Part shown: positions 46,091-55,614 of the stretch, one piece after another
How the letters are laid out: every line of letters starts with the position of its first letter
Numbering within the stretch: the first letter of the stretch is position 1
Source: Bin80 sp965215475
GTDB lineage: Bacteria > Bacteroidota > Rhodothermia > Rhodothermales > Bin80
DNA length: 64,000 bases
Assembly (NCBI GenBank): GCA_965215475.1
Contig: OZ244061.1
Coordinates: 3,596,001-3,660,000, forward strand
Reading direction: 5' to 3'
Translations under genes and position numbers: made by a program
The notes under the pieces: model-generated
The model's input: the letters and a program-made list of their open reading frames with translations, nothing else
Told to the model about the DNA's origin: nothing
Database searches by the model: none

Positions 46091-46645
46091 CTAACCGCTT
46101 TTCTTCCATGCTTCAAACTTATGTAGAGCTTGATCAAGCATTATCATTGCGGCTCCAAGTTTAGGTGGAAAAAGATCCCAGTTTTTGGGTTGCGGCATAG
46201 GGTTATTTAGATCTGAGTTTTTTGGTTCCTTTTCCCAGTTTGCAATCATTTCTTTGTGAAGTTCGGGGGTATATTTTTCAGCAAACGTATGGAGAGCCCC
46301 TGTCAAAAAATTCATAAGCTCAAACTTCCCAAAATCTTCAGCTGTAAAATCATCAAATAACGTAATTTCAGGATACTCCTGACCGATTGGCACATGTTCA
46401 CAGTCGATTTCGTGCATGACCTGAAAATACGACATGAGTCCATCAATCACCTCCCGTACGGGTTCTGGTTCGTTGTCCATTCTCTTGGCAAATTCATTGG
46501 GATCTGCCCAATCTGCACTTGCTACCGAGGGAGCGTGATTCACACAAAAGAGTCTTAACGCACCATAGGCAATTATACTTGGGTATACTACGAAACTATG
46601 GTCCGACGGTTGAGGAGTTGATTTAATTTTTTTACGTGGTTTCAT
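46091..46645 (-). CDS. Unknown acidic protein in the trp cluster
   Basis: About 184 residues from the ATG at 46645 (MKPRKKIKSTP); in-frame ATGs at 46678 and further upstream would lengthen it, and an AGGAG lies near 46670, so the start is uncertain. The protein is soluble with a tryptophan-rich central and C-terminal part (NWEKEPKNSDLNNPMPQ, KNWDLFPPKLGAA). No recognised domain. A 27-bp palindrome overlaps the possible upstream starts. Sits between the HEPN/MNT pair and the trpS-linked gene. Confidence 0.6.
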   Translation of the reverse strand: MKPRKKIKSTPQPSDHSFVVYPSIIAYGALRLFCVNHAPSVASADWADPNEFAKRMDNEPEPVREVIDGLMSYFQVMHEIDCEHVPIGQEYPEITLFDDFTAEDFGKFELMNFLTGALHTFAEKYTPELHKEMIANWEKEPKNSDLNNPMPQPKNWDLFPPKLGAAMIMLDQALHKFEAWKKSG

Positions 46646-46677
46646 GATTAAGAGTATTAAGTGGTATTCTCCTAATG

Positions 46678-46704
46678 ACATGGATTGCATTGCAATCCAT
46701 GTCA
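46678..46704. promoter_or_regulatory. 27-bp perfect palindrome, possible operator
   Basis: GACATGGATTGCA, one T, then TGCAATCCATGTC: 13-base arms that are exact reverse complements. It lies in the 189-base gap after the MNT gene, 33 bases before the next gene's preferred start. No T-run follows on either strand, so an operator is likelier than a terminator. Confidence 0.5.
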
Positions 46705-46834
46705 ATTCTGCTTAGAGCTGTAACGAGTGTATCCAGAGATAGATTGATGTTTTTCACCTGTGCTACCTCATCTAGTGACTGGAATGGGCTATGTTTCTTG
46801 CGGTCATTGATCATGTTCTACGTTTTGGTGCGAC

Positions 46835-47143
46835 CTAATTCAACGCCACATACTGGCTCTTAATTTGCTTTTTGAATGCTTGTGGTAGATTATCCCATAT
46901 GAACAGAACAACTCGGAACAACAGATTACTTTCTTTGAATGCTTCTCGTAAATCATGAATCAGGTACCGCTGATCAGGTGTCGCAAAAACTACGAGATCC
47001 AGATCGGATGTCTCGATAGATGTCTGTTTCACACGAGGTCCATATACCCAAGCAGGTACGCTGGGGAGGTGTCGATCGAGTAGCCCTGAAATAATCGCGG
47101 ATTCCTCTGAATTCATACGAACATCTTTTTCCATCATGCCCAT
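46835..47143 (-). CDS. MNT-type nucleotidyltransferase (antitoxin of a HEPN/MNT pair)
   Basis: 102 residues, minimal nucleotidyltransferase fold. The motif G-x-x(10)-D-x-D is present as Gly35-Pro36 and Asp47-Leu-Asp49 (WVYGPRVKQTSIETSDLDL); the serine that normally follows the glycine is proline here. The end (LREAFKESNLLFRVVLFIWD) is typical of the HI0073-like family. Such proteins pair with a HEPN protein as a type VII toxin-antitoxin, in which the MNT enzyme adds AMP to a tyrosine of the toxin. The start overlaps the HEPN gene by 10 bases (AGGAG 4 bases before the ATG), so they are co-translated. Confidence 0.8.
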   Translation of the reverse strand: MGMMEKDVRMNSEESAIISGLLDRHLPSVPAWVYGPRVKQTSIETSDLDLVVFATPDQRYLIHDLREAFKESNLLFRVVLFIWDNLPQAFKKQIKSQYVALN

Positions 47144-47550
47144 CGTTCTCCTGTCATGGTCTCGTAGAGTTGAGTGGCATCATTGATAAAACGGGGAACG
47201 AGCGAAATGCAGTCATGCGTTTTTTCGCCGTCGTAGTTGTGGGATAGATCAATCCGAGCATCTGCATAACGAAACCATTGCGCCAAGGATCCAGAAAGTA
47301 GAGCATTTTTATTGGCAAGCCCCAGGACAGGTTTAGGGCTGTTTGGGGGCATTACGATTCCAAGCTCTTCAATCATGTATCTCTTGATCACCTTCCAGGG
47401 ACCTTCATAGCAAACTTTAAAGCGTTGGATGCCGGATTCTGCAATGACCTCTTGATCAAGGATCGAAGATGTTTTGGGTTTCTGCAAGTAGTTCTCATAT
47501 TGTTCCTCCAAGCGTTTGAGAGACAGACGAAATTTAGTGTAGTCGATCAT
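47134..47550 (-). CDS. HEPN-domain protein, nucleotidyltransferase substrate-binding family (HI0074-like), probable RNase toxin
   Basis: 138 residues from the ATG at 47550 (MIDYTKFRLSLKRLEEQYEN, the family start; the frame extends to 47577). A four-helix HEPN fold. The RNase motif RX4HXY is present as Arg99, His104 and Tyr106 (RYADARIDLSHNY), the tyrosine being the residue modified in characterised type VII systems. Other family signatures are KVCYEGPWKVIKRYM and NDATQLYETMTGERW. It lies 79 bases after trpE, with the MNT partner directly downstream, so the pair is transcribed in the trp direction. Confidence 0.8.
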   Translation of the reverse strand: MIDYTKFRLSLKRLEEQYENYLQKPKTSSILDQEVIAESGIQRFKVCYEGPWKVIKRYMIEELGIVMPPNSPKPVLGLANKNALLSGSLAQWFRYADARIDLSHNYDGEKTHDCISLVPRFINDATQLYETMTGERWA

Positions 47551-47628
47551 GAAAAAGTTTATAGGATGATTTCTCAATGAGCAATCCAGTTCTATGAGAT
47601 CCTTTCAAGCGAAGTCGCATCAGAATCA

Positions 47629-49122
47629 TTACAGGAGACCCTGTGCAGCTGTGAGTAAGGCTTGTCGTAGTGCTCTGGCTTTGTTTTTTGTTTCTTCGTA
47701 TTCAAGTTCCGGTATGCTATCGGCAACGATACCCGCACCCGCCTGGATGAAAACATATTTATCTTGTACCACCATTGTTCGAATAGCGATACACATATCC
47801 ATATTCCCAGAAAAATCAATATACCCCACCGCACCCGCATAAATTCCTCGTCGTGTTGGCTCAAGTTCGTCAATGATTTCCATGGCTTTCACTTTGGGGG
47901 CTCCACTGACGGTGCCGGCTGGAAAGCATGCCCGAAGAACATCAATGGTTGAGATATCATCACGTAATTGTCCAGAGACGGCACTTACGATATGCATGAC
48001 GTGGGAATATCGCTCTACATAGGCGTAGCGGTCAACGTTGACACTCCCCAATTTGCTGATACGTCCGAGGTCGTTTCGTCCAAGGTCCACCAACATCAGA
48101 TGTTCGGCTCGTTCTTTGGCATCTAGAAGAAGATCCTGTGCCAGCTCTTCATCTTCAGCGGGCGTTTCCCCGCGGGGGCGGGTTCCTGCTATGGGGAGCA
48201 ACTCGGCACGTCGATCTTCAACGCGCACAAGAACCTCGGGGGAACTGCCGATCAGAGAGACCTCCCCCAGGTCGAGATAGAAAAGATAGGGGGATGGATT
48301 GATTTGGCGAAGGGCTCTGTACAGATTAAATGGATCCCCTTCAAAGGAGAGAGAGAATCGTTGGGAAAGTACGACCTGAAAAATATCTCCCTCATAAATT
48401 CGCTTTTTTGCTTTTTTCACGACCGCCTCAAAATCTTCACGTGCAAAATTTGAGGAAAGCTGTTCGGAGCCAATCTTCACCGGATCCGGGCTTCGGACAG
48501 GAGACTGGAGATCACGCTCCAAATCATAAATCCGTTCTTTAGCCATGGTATATTCATCATCCAGATCCGAATCTGGTGTAATAAATACATTCGAGATCAG
48601 GACGATTTGATGCTTAACACGATCAAAGGCGGCGATGGTATCATAGAAACACCAGATTGCATCTGGAAGTTTTACGTCATCCGTTGGTGGATTAGGTAGA
48701 TTCTCGATAAGGCGAACGTTATCATAGCCGAGATACCCAACTGCTCCACATCGGAGTCGGGGTAATCCGGATAGTTCAACCTCGATAAACTCATCCATAT
48801 ATCGACGAAGTACATCAAAGACATTTGCCTCGGGTGCCGTTACCGTCTCATGTGTTCGGAGCTGTTCTACCGTGACTTCTCTTCCAACCGATCGTACAAT
48901 ACGGTAAGGGTTCCGGCCGAGAAAAGAATAACGGGCCATATTATCACCACCTTCGACACTTTCGAGTAAAAACGCATGATGACTTTTTTGTCGCAGTGCC
49001 AGAAGAGCACTGACCGGGGTAAGCAAGTCCGCACTCAAGCGACGATAAACCGGAACGACAAAGTGCTCAAGGCCATTTGCGTGCTCCCGTTCCACTACTG
49101 TGTAAAATTCATGACGTGTCAT
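47629..49122 (-). CDS. trpE: Anthranilate synthase component I
   Basis: First enzyme of the pathway, chorismate plus ammonia to anthranilate. 497 residues from the ATG at 49122 (MTRHEFYTVVEREHANGLEH); the frame also allows 49140. Tryptophan-feedback motif FLLESVEGG, and catalytic motifs GDIFQVVLSQRFS, PIAGTRPRGETP, LMLVDLGRNDLGRISK and FPAGTVSGAPKVKAMEI are all present. It is the promoter-proximal gene of the cluster, divergent from the VKOR-DsbA gene with about 120 bases between; no leader peptide rich in tryptophan was found there. It is separated from trpG by five genes. Confidence 0.95.
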   Translation of the reverse strand: MTRHEFYTVVEREHANGLEHFVVPVYRRLSADLLTPVSALLALRQKSHHAFLLESVEGGDNMARYSFLGRNPYRIVRSVGREVTVEQLRTHETVTAPEANVFDVLRRYMDEFIEVELSGLPRLRCGAVGYLGYDNVRLIENLPNPPTDDVKLPDAIWCFYDTIAAFDRVKHQIVLISNVFITPDSDLDDEYTMAKERIYDLERDLQSPVRSPDPVKIGSEQLSSNFAREDFEAVVKKAKKRIYEGDIFQVVLSQRFSLSFEGDPFNLYRALRQINPSPYLFYLDLGEVSLIGSSPEVLVRVEDRRAELLPIAGTRPRGETPAEDEELAQDLLLDAKERAEHLMLVDLGRNDLGRISKLGSVNVDRYAYVERYSHVMHIVSAVSGQLRDDISTIDVLRACFPAGTVSGAPKVKAMEIIDELEPTRRGIYAGAVGYIDFSGNMDMCIAIRTMVVQDKYVFIQAGAGIVADSIPELEYEETKNKARALRQALLTAAQGLL

Positions 49123-49197
49123 GGTTACTTGTACGCACAATCTGGCAATTCAATGCATATAATCAGGTAGGGGATACTTTGAGGAATGAATGCTACA

Positions 49198-49224
49198 TTG
49201 ACCGGTCAGAATTCATTAGTTTTG
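49198..49224 (+). promoter_or_regulatory. Possible promoter of the VKOR-DsbA gene
   Basis: TAGTTTTG at 49217-49224 fits the Bacteroidota -7 consensus TAnnTTTG; TTG at 49198-49200 is 16 bases upstream, shorter than the usual 19-21. It lies 21 bases before the start codon in the divergent trpE region. Confidence 0.25.
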
Positions 49225-49245
49225 GGATAATTAAAAATAGAAGCT

Positions 49246-50427
49246 ATGGCTTTTTTCACGAATCACAAGAATCTTGAACGACTTCTTTATGTTTTGGCAC
49301 TCGCCGGTGTTGGTCTAACACTGCATATTGCGCTATGGTATAGTAGTGGGGGAAGTGCCGGCGAAGATCCACTCTGTAGTATTGGATCAGATTGCACGGG
49401 GGTCATTGCCAGTGATCCCGCTCCATTGGGAATTTCAAGTGCATGGTGGGGGTTTTTGTTTTATGTCGGTATTGCAGTCGGCAGTATCTTGATTTCCAGA
49501 AATGTAAGCGGATTCGGGAGCTGGCTTGTCAAAGGCCGGGTGACCATAGTAGGATTGGGATGGATTTACTCGTTATTCCTGACGCTCTTACAGGCAACCG
49601 CGATTGATGGATGGTGTCAGCTCTGTCTCTATTCATTTACAATTGTGACGTTGATCGGAATCGTTACGTTCTATTCTTTTTTGAATAAATCCATCAAGAA
49701 GGATCAGACGAAGGATCCAAAGACGGAGGCAAGGTTTCATGGGATCGCCGCCTTGGCTCTGCTCGTTCTTCTTGGTTGGGATTACTATAATGTGCCTCAG
49801 AATTCAACTTTGACTTCCGGTACATCTTCGAGTGAAATAAATGAAGGGCCACAGGTATGTAGGTACGATTCGAACTCTCCGCAGTTTGATAACATAGAGC
49901 AACTCATTATGGACCATGATCCATTTATAGGTCCAGAGGATGCGCCAGTGGTGATCATGGAGTTTCTTGACCCGAATTGCAATCATTGTAAGGCGGTGCA
50001 TCCGAATATTAAAGCAATCGCAGAAGCGAATCCTGATTCGGTTCGTGTTGTATTTAAGCCTGTGCCCATTGTAGGTGGGCCAACCCATTCAATAGATGAA
50101 ATCGGAGCCCTTTATTATGCAAGTGACCATGGAGTATTTGTAGAGATGGCTGATTTGGTTTTTAAGAATCAATCTCCGTCCACCGGTTTATCGATTGATC
50201 GACTAGCGGGGTTTGCGGATGATCTTGGCTTGGATGAAGAGGAATTTCGAAGGGCCTTGGCAACAAGGGAATTTTCATCAAGGACCGTGCAGACTCGTCG
50301 ATTCTTTGAAGGAATGGGATTTACGGGAGTTCCGGTCATCCTTGTGAATGGTCGCCGAATTAGTAGTTCGAGTCGCAGCATGAAATGCCTCGAATTTTTT
50401 GTCGATCACGCAATTGCACAACTATAG
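49246..50427 (+). CDS. VKOR-DsbA fusion (vitamin K epoxide reductase domain with thioredoxin domain)
   Basis: Disulfide-bond-forming protein: the membrane VKOR half passes electrons from the thioredoxin-like half to quinone. 393 residues. Four or five membrane helices fill about residues 12-180. The loop cysteines are in LCSIGSDC (Cys43 and Cys50) and the redox pair in WCQLC (about 124-127). The periplasmic domain (about 205-393) has a DsbA-like active site CNHC in FLDPNCNHCKAVHP and the cis-proline region GFTGVPVILVNG. Bacterial VKOR-thioredoxin fusions are known in several phyla. The transketolase gene starts 6 bases after its stop. Confidence 0.88.
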   Translation: MAFFTNHKNLERLLYVLALAGVGLTLHIALWYSSGGSAGEDPLCSIGSDCTGVIASDPAPLGISSAWWGFLFYVGIAVGSILISRNVSGFGSWLVKGRVTIVGLGWIYSLFLTLLQATAIDGWCQLCLYSFTIVTLIGIVTFYSFLNKSIKKDQTKDPKTEARFHGIAALALLVLLGWDYYNVPQNSTLTSGTSSSEINEGPQVCRYDSNSPQFDNIEQLIMDHDPFIGPEDAPVVIMEFLDPNCNHCKAVHPNIKAIAEANPDSVRVVFKPVPIVGGPTHSIDEIGALYYASDHGVFVEMADLVFKNQSPSTGLSIDRLAGFADDLGLDEEEFRRALATREFSSRTVQTRRFFEGMGFTGVPVILVNGRRISSSSRSMKCLEFFVDHAIAQL

Positions 50428-50432
50428 TATCG

Positions 50433-52418
50433 ATGATCTCGAAAGAACTGGAATCTCTTTGCATTGATACGATTCGCATATTGGCGGTAGATGCGGTCGA
50501 ATGTGCTAGAAGTGGTCACCCTGGAATGCCAATGGGGGCTGCCCCAATGGCCCATGTGTTATGGACCGAGTTCATGCGTCACAGCCCTTCGAATCCGCAT
50601 TGGTTGAATCGCGATCGCTTTGTTCTGTCGGCCGGACATGGATCCATGCTTCTCTATGCATTACTACATTTGACAGGATATGATCTTCCATTAGAGGAGA
50701 TCAAGAATTTTCGGCAATGGGGAAGCAAGACTCCAGGACATCCTGAATATGGCGTAACCCCTGGTGTTGAAACTACGACAGGGCCATTGGGACAGGGGTT
50801 TGGAAATGGGGTTGGTATGGCGATCGCAGAGGCACATCTTGCTGCACGCTTTAATCGTAAGGAGCAACAGATTGTGGATCATTACACCTACGGGATCGTC
50901 TCTGATGGTGATCTGATGGAGGGAATCTCTCATGAAGCAGCTTCATTAGCGGGGCACTTGGGACTGGGAAAACTGATTTATTTATGGGATGATAACCGGA
51001 TCACAATTGATGGTAACCTGGAGTTGACATCTTCGGAAAATATCTCGGGGCGGTTTGCAGCCTATGGATGGCAGGTGATTGAGGAGGTTGATGGTCAGGA
51101 TACTCAGGCAATCAGGAGTGCTCTCCAAGAGGCTCAGGATTGCAAGAGTCAGCCATCACTGATTTGTGTTCGAACGACCATAGGACATGGAAGCCCAAAC
51201 AAGGGCGGAACTGCGGCCGCTCATGGAGCTCCTCTGGGGCCTGACGAGGCGTCTCTTACCAGACAGACACTGGGTTGGCAAACCGATGCGCTATTTTATG
51301 TGCCGGAGAAGGTAAAGGCTGCGATGGATTGTACCGCAGCAGGGATGGAGTCCGAGAAGGAATGGGGATTGTGTCGAACTGCTTATGAGGATCTGTATCC
51401 GGCTGCTTTGGCGGAATTCGATGCGCTGCACGCGAATGAATTACCAGAGGGTTGGTTTGATGAAGCGGAAAAGATTAACGTAGAACAGGCAATCGCTACA
51501 AGAGCCGCGAGCGGGAAGGTGTTGGAGACATTTCTTGAAAATGTGCCAAATCTTATTGGAGGATCTGCCGATCTTACAGGCTCAAATAAGACAAAAGGGA
51601 AAGTTCAAAACATTCTCACACGGAACGAGAAGGCGGGAAGCTATCTTTACTATGGGGTTCGCGAGCATGCGATGGCGGCGATCAGTAATGGTATTGCATT
51701 ACATGGTAGCTTACGTCCGTATTGCGCAACGTTTATGGTGTTCAGTGATTATTTACGTCCATCGATGCGTCTTAGTGCACTCATGGGGCTCCCTGTTATT
51801 TATATTTTTACACATGATTCAATTGGCACAGGTGAAGATGGCCCTACCCATCAGGGTATAGAGCATGTCATGTCTCTCAGGGCGATTCCGAACTTAGTTG
51901 TTTTCAGACCTGCGGATGTCAATGAAACGCGGTATGCATGGCGTGAAGCGATGCTTCGAGACGATGGCCCTACTGCTCTCATTTTAACACGGCAGGGAGT
52001 TCCGCCGTTAACTGGAGGAGAGGATGGAGTGGCAAAAGGTGCCTATATCGTTACAGAGGCGAATGAAGCAGAGCCACAGGTAATCTTGATTGGAACGGGG
52101 AGTGAATTGCAATATGCAGTCGCGGCTGGTTCCATATTGATGTCGGAGGGAATTTCCACCCGTGTGGTGAGCATGCCTTCTTGGGAATTATTTGCTCTAC
52201 AGCCCGAATCTTACAGAGAAAAGATTATACCTACATCCGTTCCAGTTCGGGTTGCTGTCGAGGCAGCTGTATCACTTGGTTGGGACAGGTATGCCAGTCA
52301 TACGGTGTGCATAGATCGGTTCGGTGCTTCGGCGCCTGGCAAGGTGCTTTTCGAACAGTTTGGTTTTAGTGCTGAGCGAGTTGCTGAGGTAGCAAGGCAA
52401 GCTCTATTGGAGGATTAA
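50433..52418 (+). CDS. tkt: Transketolase
   Basis: Two-carbon transfer between sugar phosphates in the pentose phosphate pathway, thiamine diphosphate dependent. 661 residues from the ATG at 50433 (MISKELESLCIDTIRILAVD); the frame runs back to 50385 but that part lies inside the preceding gene. Motifs: SGHPGMPMGAAP, the ThDP motif GDGDLMEG...NRIT (SDGDLMEGISHEAASLAGH and LWDDNRITIDG), EDGPTHQGIEH and the C-terminal domain VVSMPSWELF. Close linkage to the VKOR-DsbA gene indicates one operon with the small exported protein that follows. Confidence 0.95.
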   Translation: MISKELESLCIDTIRILAVDAVECARSGHPGMPMGAAPMAHVLWTEFMRHSPSNPHWLNRDRFVLSAGHGSMLLYALLHLTGYDLPLEEIKNFRQWGSKTPGHPEYGVTPGVETTTGPLGQGFGNGVGMAIAEAHLAARFNRKEQQIVDHYTYGIVSDGDLMEGISHEAASLAGHLGLGKLIYLWDDNRITIDGNLELTSSENISGRFAAYGWQVIEEVDGQDTQAIRSALQEAQDCKSQPSLICVRTTIGHGSPNKGGTAAAHGAPLGPDEASLTRQTLGWQTDALFYVPEKVKAAMDCTAAGMESEKEWGLCRTAYEDLYPAALAEFDALHANELPEGWFDEAEKINVEQAIATRAASGKVLETFLENVPNLIGGSADLTGSNKTKGKVQNILTRNEKAGSYLYYGVREHAMAAISNGIALHGSLRPYCATFMVFSDYLRPSMRLSALMGLPVIYIFTHDSIGTGEDGPTHQGIEHVMSLRAIPNLVVFRPADVNETRYAWREAMLRDDGPTALILTRQGVPPLTGGEDGVAKGAYIVTEANEAEPQVILIGTGSELQYAVAAGSILMSEGISTRVVSMPSWELFALQPESYREKIIPTSVPVRVAVEAAVSLGWDRYASHTVCIDRFGASAPGKVLFEQFGFSAERVAEVARQALLED

Positions 52419-52819
52419 TGATATTTCGTGTGGTGGCGGTTTGCGCAGTCATGTTGTTTGCTTATCCTGGCAAAGCACAACAATTTGCTGGAGAGGAGGC
52501 ATGGAAAGTTCTTCATGAATATGAAGGTGTCCGGTTTCTATATGTTTTTTATCCTCAAGCGGATGCAGTCAATGATGGCGTGGTCATGCTGCTTCAGAAT
52601 CAAAATGAATACAAGGTCCGCTATAGTTTTACGATTATTTTCGAGTCGCCAGAAGGGGAGAAATCTGCAGATGCTGAAGGGATTTTAGAGCCATTGGAAA
52701 TGAAAACAGGGGATGTTGAAGGTTTATTTTGGATCCCCTTTGATGATGCACGTTCACTCGGAGCAATTAGAATGCAAAATTATAAGGTGACTGGCATTGA
52801 CAAGGAAGAGGAGAGTTGA
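52418..52819 (+). CDS. Small exported protein of unknown function
   Basis: 133 residues. A cleavable signal peptide is seen (hydrophobic residues 4-15, cut after GKA at about residue 20). The mature part is a likely beta-sandwich with alternating strands (GVVMLLQNQNEYKVRYSFTIIFES, EGLFWIPF, LGAIRMQNYKVTGI); no family recognised. It starts at the last base of the transketolase stop codon (TAATG) with GGAGG 4 bases upstream, so expression is coupled to tkt. The 220 bases after it contain no gene. Confidence 0.7.
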   Translation: MIFRVVAVCAVMLFAYPGKAQQFAGEEAWKVLHEYEGVRFLYVFYPQADAVNDGVVMLLQNQNEYKVRYSFTIIFESPEGEKSADAEGILEPLEMKTGDVEGLFWIPFDDARSLGAIRMQNYKVTGIDKEEES

Positions 52820-53893
52820 AAAGCCGATTCAGACCTCCGCGGGCCAAATTCTTTCGGAACTGTTCGCCGGTTGTATTCATGATGATTGCATTTCTTGGAA
52901 TAAATTTGTGCAAGTAAAAAAAATCACAGTACTGAGGCTCTTGCAAAACCCTCTTCCAATCTGTAAAATATGCCACCAACTACTCCCAGAGCGATATTTA
53001 CTTTCCAATGAAGAGGTTTTATAAGAAGATCTACTGATCAATGATTAGCCACACCGATAGCGAACGTGCAGAGCTTCATAAAATCATCTGGCGCATTGCC
53101 AATGAATTACGGGGCTCTGTTGATGGTTGGGATTTCAAGAGCTATGTGTTGGGGATGCTCTTCTACCGGTTTATTTCGGAGAATTTGGTTGGGTATCTCA
53201 ATGAACGACAGCATTCAGGGGGAGATTCTGAATTCGATTACTCCCAATTGAGCGATTCTGAGGCAGAAGTCGGCCGAGTCACAACCGTAGATGAAAAAGG
53301 ATTTTATATCCTGCCTTCCGAACTTTTTGTCAATTTAAGGAAACGGGCGCGGCATGATATCAATCTCAATGAGACCCTGAGTCAGATTTTTCGCAGTATT
53401 GAGGGTTCCGCAATCGGAACCGATAGCGAAAGTGATATGAAAGGTCTCTTTGCAGATCTGGATGTCAACAGTAATAAGCTTGGTTCTACAGTCAGGTTTC
53501 GGAATGAGAAACTAGTCCCCTTCTTATTCATCTCAACCTCCGATCTCTGTTAAATCGTCATCTTGCTGAGATTCGCAGCTTTTCTTTCTTCATCGTCGAT
53601 ATTTTCGGGTCAAATCCTGATTATTTTGGCTAAAAAGGTAGGCATGAAGACGCTGTTTATGTCCAAGTCTGGGTTGACGGTTCATCCATCGCAGGGAGAT
53701 GATACACGAACCTCTCATGCAACAGAATTTCCTGCTTTTTTCCGTTGGAATCCGGCTAACTACTATCATGGTAGTAGTTCGGCCCTCCAATCGCACCAAG
53801 TGCAGTCATGTATCGCATACCCAATCCTACCGTATGGACGCACCTCTCCTATACGTTGATGTTTCGGATTTTTTTTTTTTTTTTGACTTGTAA

Positions 53894-53915
53894 AACCACC
53901 TCAGATGAGGTGGTT
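53894..53915 (-). terminator. Hairpin after the IS1380 transposase
   Basis: AACCACCTCA and TGAGGTGGTT, exact 10-base arms with a 2-base centre, just past the transposase stop (53920). On the minus strand it is followed by TTTTAC; only a short T-run, so a weak terminator at best. Confidence 0.35.
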
Positions 53916-53919
53916 GGCG

Positions 53920-55489
53920 TTAGATATCGGGCAAGCAGTGCCACCGCAGTCGCAGAAGGTGATCCCAAAAACGGATCCATAGTTGCTCTGCCGACAGGGC
54001 GATAGAAAACGTAACGTAGCGACTATGGCGTGCAAGGGTTGCACCGACTTTTAGTAGGTGGAGGCGAAAGGTGGTAATCTGCATGTGAGGGGTATGCTTT
54101 AGTTTGGAGTCTACCTCTGTACTGGCATCGGTGTTCTGCGTGTCATCCACCATCATCGTTTCCGTGTTGATCTTCAGAGATGTATCCTGATGAACTTCGG
54201 TGTCTGATGTGACAGGGCTACGCTCCACATTGGGCACCACCTCTGGTGCGATGAAGGCATCGACCAATATGCATGATCTGATATGCATAGAGAACCGATA
54301 GAAGACGCACGGCATTTTCTCTGCGAACCTCTCGTTCTTCCACTGTTTCAGGCTCCTGTTCACGGATGATCTTATGGCCTCTGTAGTGTTCCTTGGGGCG
54401 TTCTGTGGATGACAGCATGACTTGATTGATCAACTCTTTGATTTCCCCCTGATGCTTTTCAGCCTTTCCACGCATCGCGTACATCTTCGCCAGTGCTTCC
54501 CCCGAATAGGTCTCTGCGTCAAGGTTGGTCAGCAAAAAGAAGTAGTCTTCATAGAGTTCAGCTGGACGAGGCCGTATGACCATCACGACCCGACGTGGAC
54601 CATCCCAACTCTCCGCTTGATACATCAACTCAACATAGCCATAGGTATTCGGTGGACATCCTTTCCCATCAAAATAGGCTTCGGCCATCGCCTTTAACTT
54701 GTTGTTGCCCTTCAAGCGTGTCACATAAAACAGGCCTGCGCTCTCTATATCCTCGTACACCTCAGGACTATTGAATCCCGCATCAAGGCGAAAAATGACA
54801 CGATCCGCGGCATGTTTTTGAACCTGTTCACCGATAGGAATCATGACCTTCTGACAGTTGGTCGCTTCCCGTTGCGTGCCTGGACGGAGTTCGGCTCCAA
54901 GGACATCCCCCGTTTCTCCACATGTCACAAACAACGGCAAGAAGACGGTTCGCTTGTAATGACCATTATACTTGCATCCCAGTTGATGGCCATGGGCATC
55001 CACGGGCATGGCATCGACATCAAGGATGACTTCATCCAGACGTTCACCGCCGCTGCGTACGAGCCTATGCTCCATTCAGAAGACCCTTCTGCATCACCTC
55101 AACATTATCCGGTGCACCGAGAATGCTCCAAAAGCGTGACATCGTCGGTTGCGATGCCGGCTGGTTGGCTGGATCGACAACGGCTTCGCCCCGCTCCGTA
55201 CGGAGAGCGACCCGTAATCATTGCCCAGATCTTTACTGGACAAGTCCCATCCTTGCATCGTCGGCAGCAACAGCTGCAAAAGCAGATCCTCCATGGAGTG
55301 TGTGGTACGATAGGGATCCCGTGGATCATGGAGATTGTCCACCAGATAGGGAAGAATACCTGTAGCTTCAATCAGCCCCCTCATAGATAGAGCCCCCGCA
55401 TCGGAAGTCGTATGGTTGGTCGTGGATGCCTGCACCAAAATAGAGTGGTTATAGGGGATCTGAACCTGTAAGTTTTGAGAGTCAGTCAT
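53920..55489 (-). pseudogene. IS1380-family transposase, frameshifted
   Basis: N-terminal part from 55489 (MTDSQNLQVQIPYNHSILVQ, GLIEATGILPYLVDN), central part 54218-55075 in another frame with the catalytic aspartates in LDVDAMPVDAHGHQLG and IFRLDAGFNSPEVYED and the glutamate helix MRGKAEKHQGEIKELINQ, and a C-terminal part in a third frame (ITTFRLHLLKVGATLARHSR) ending at 53920. Two frameshifts (near 55140 and 54250) inactivate it, so the insertion is no longer self-mobile. Confidence 0.82.
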
Positions 55490-55614
55490 GATTCACCTCC
55501 GGGGTGAAATTGGTGACGAAAAAACATCCATCTCAGACAATTGGAGCATGGATCCAATGGATCCAATGGCAACAAAAATTTGAAATTGCGTGAAGATGCG
55601 TGAAACTATTATAG

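Noticed and set aside
49123..49245. Tryptophan attenuation leader before trpE
   Set aside because: No short frame with consecutive tryptophan codons and no terminator/antiterminator pair was found.
53563..53859. Frames on both strands in the IS1380 3' region
   Set aside because: No domain and no start signal; the stretch is inside the mobile element and ends with a 16-base T-run.
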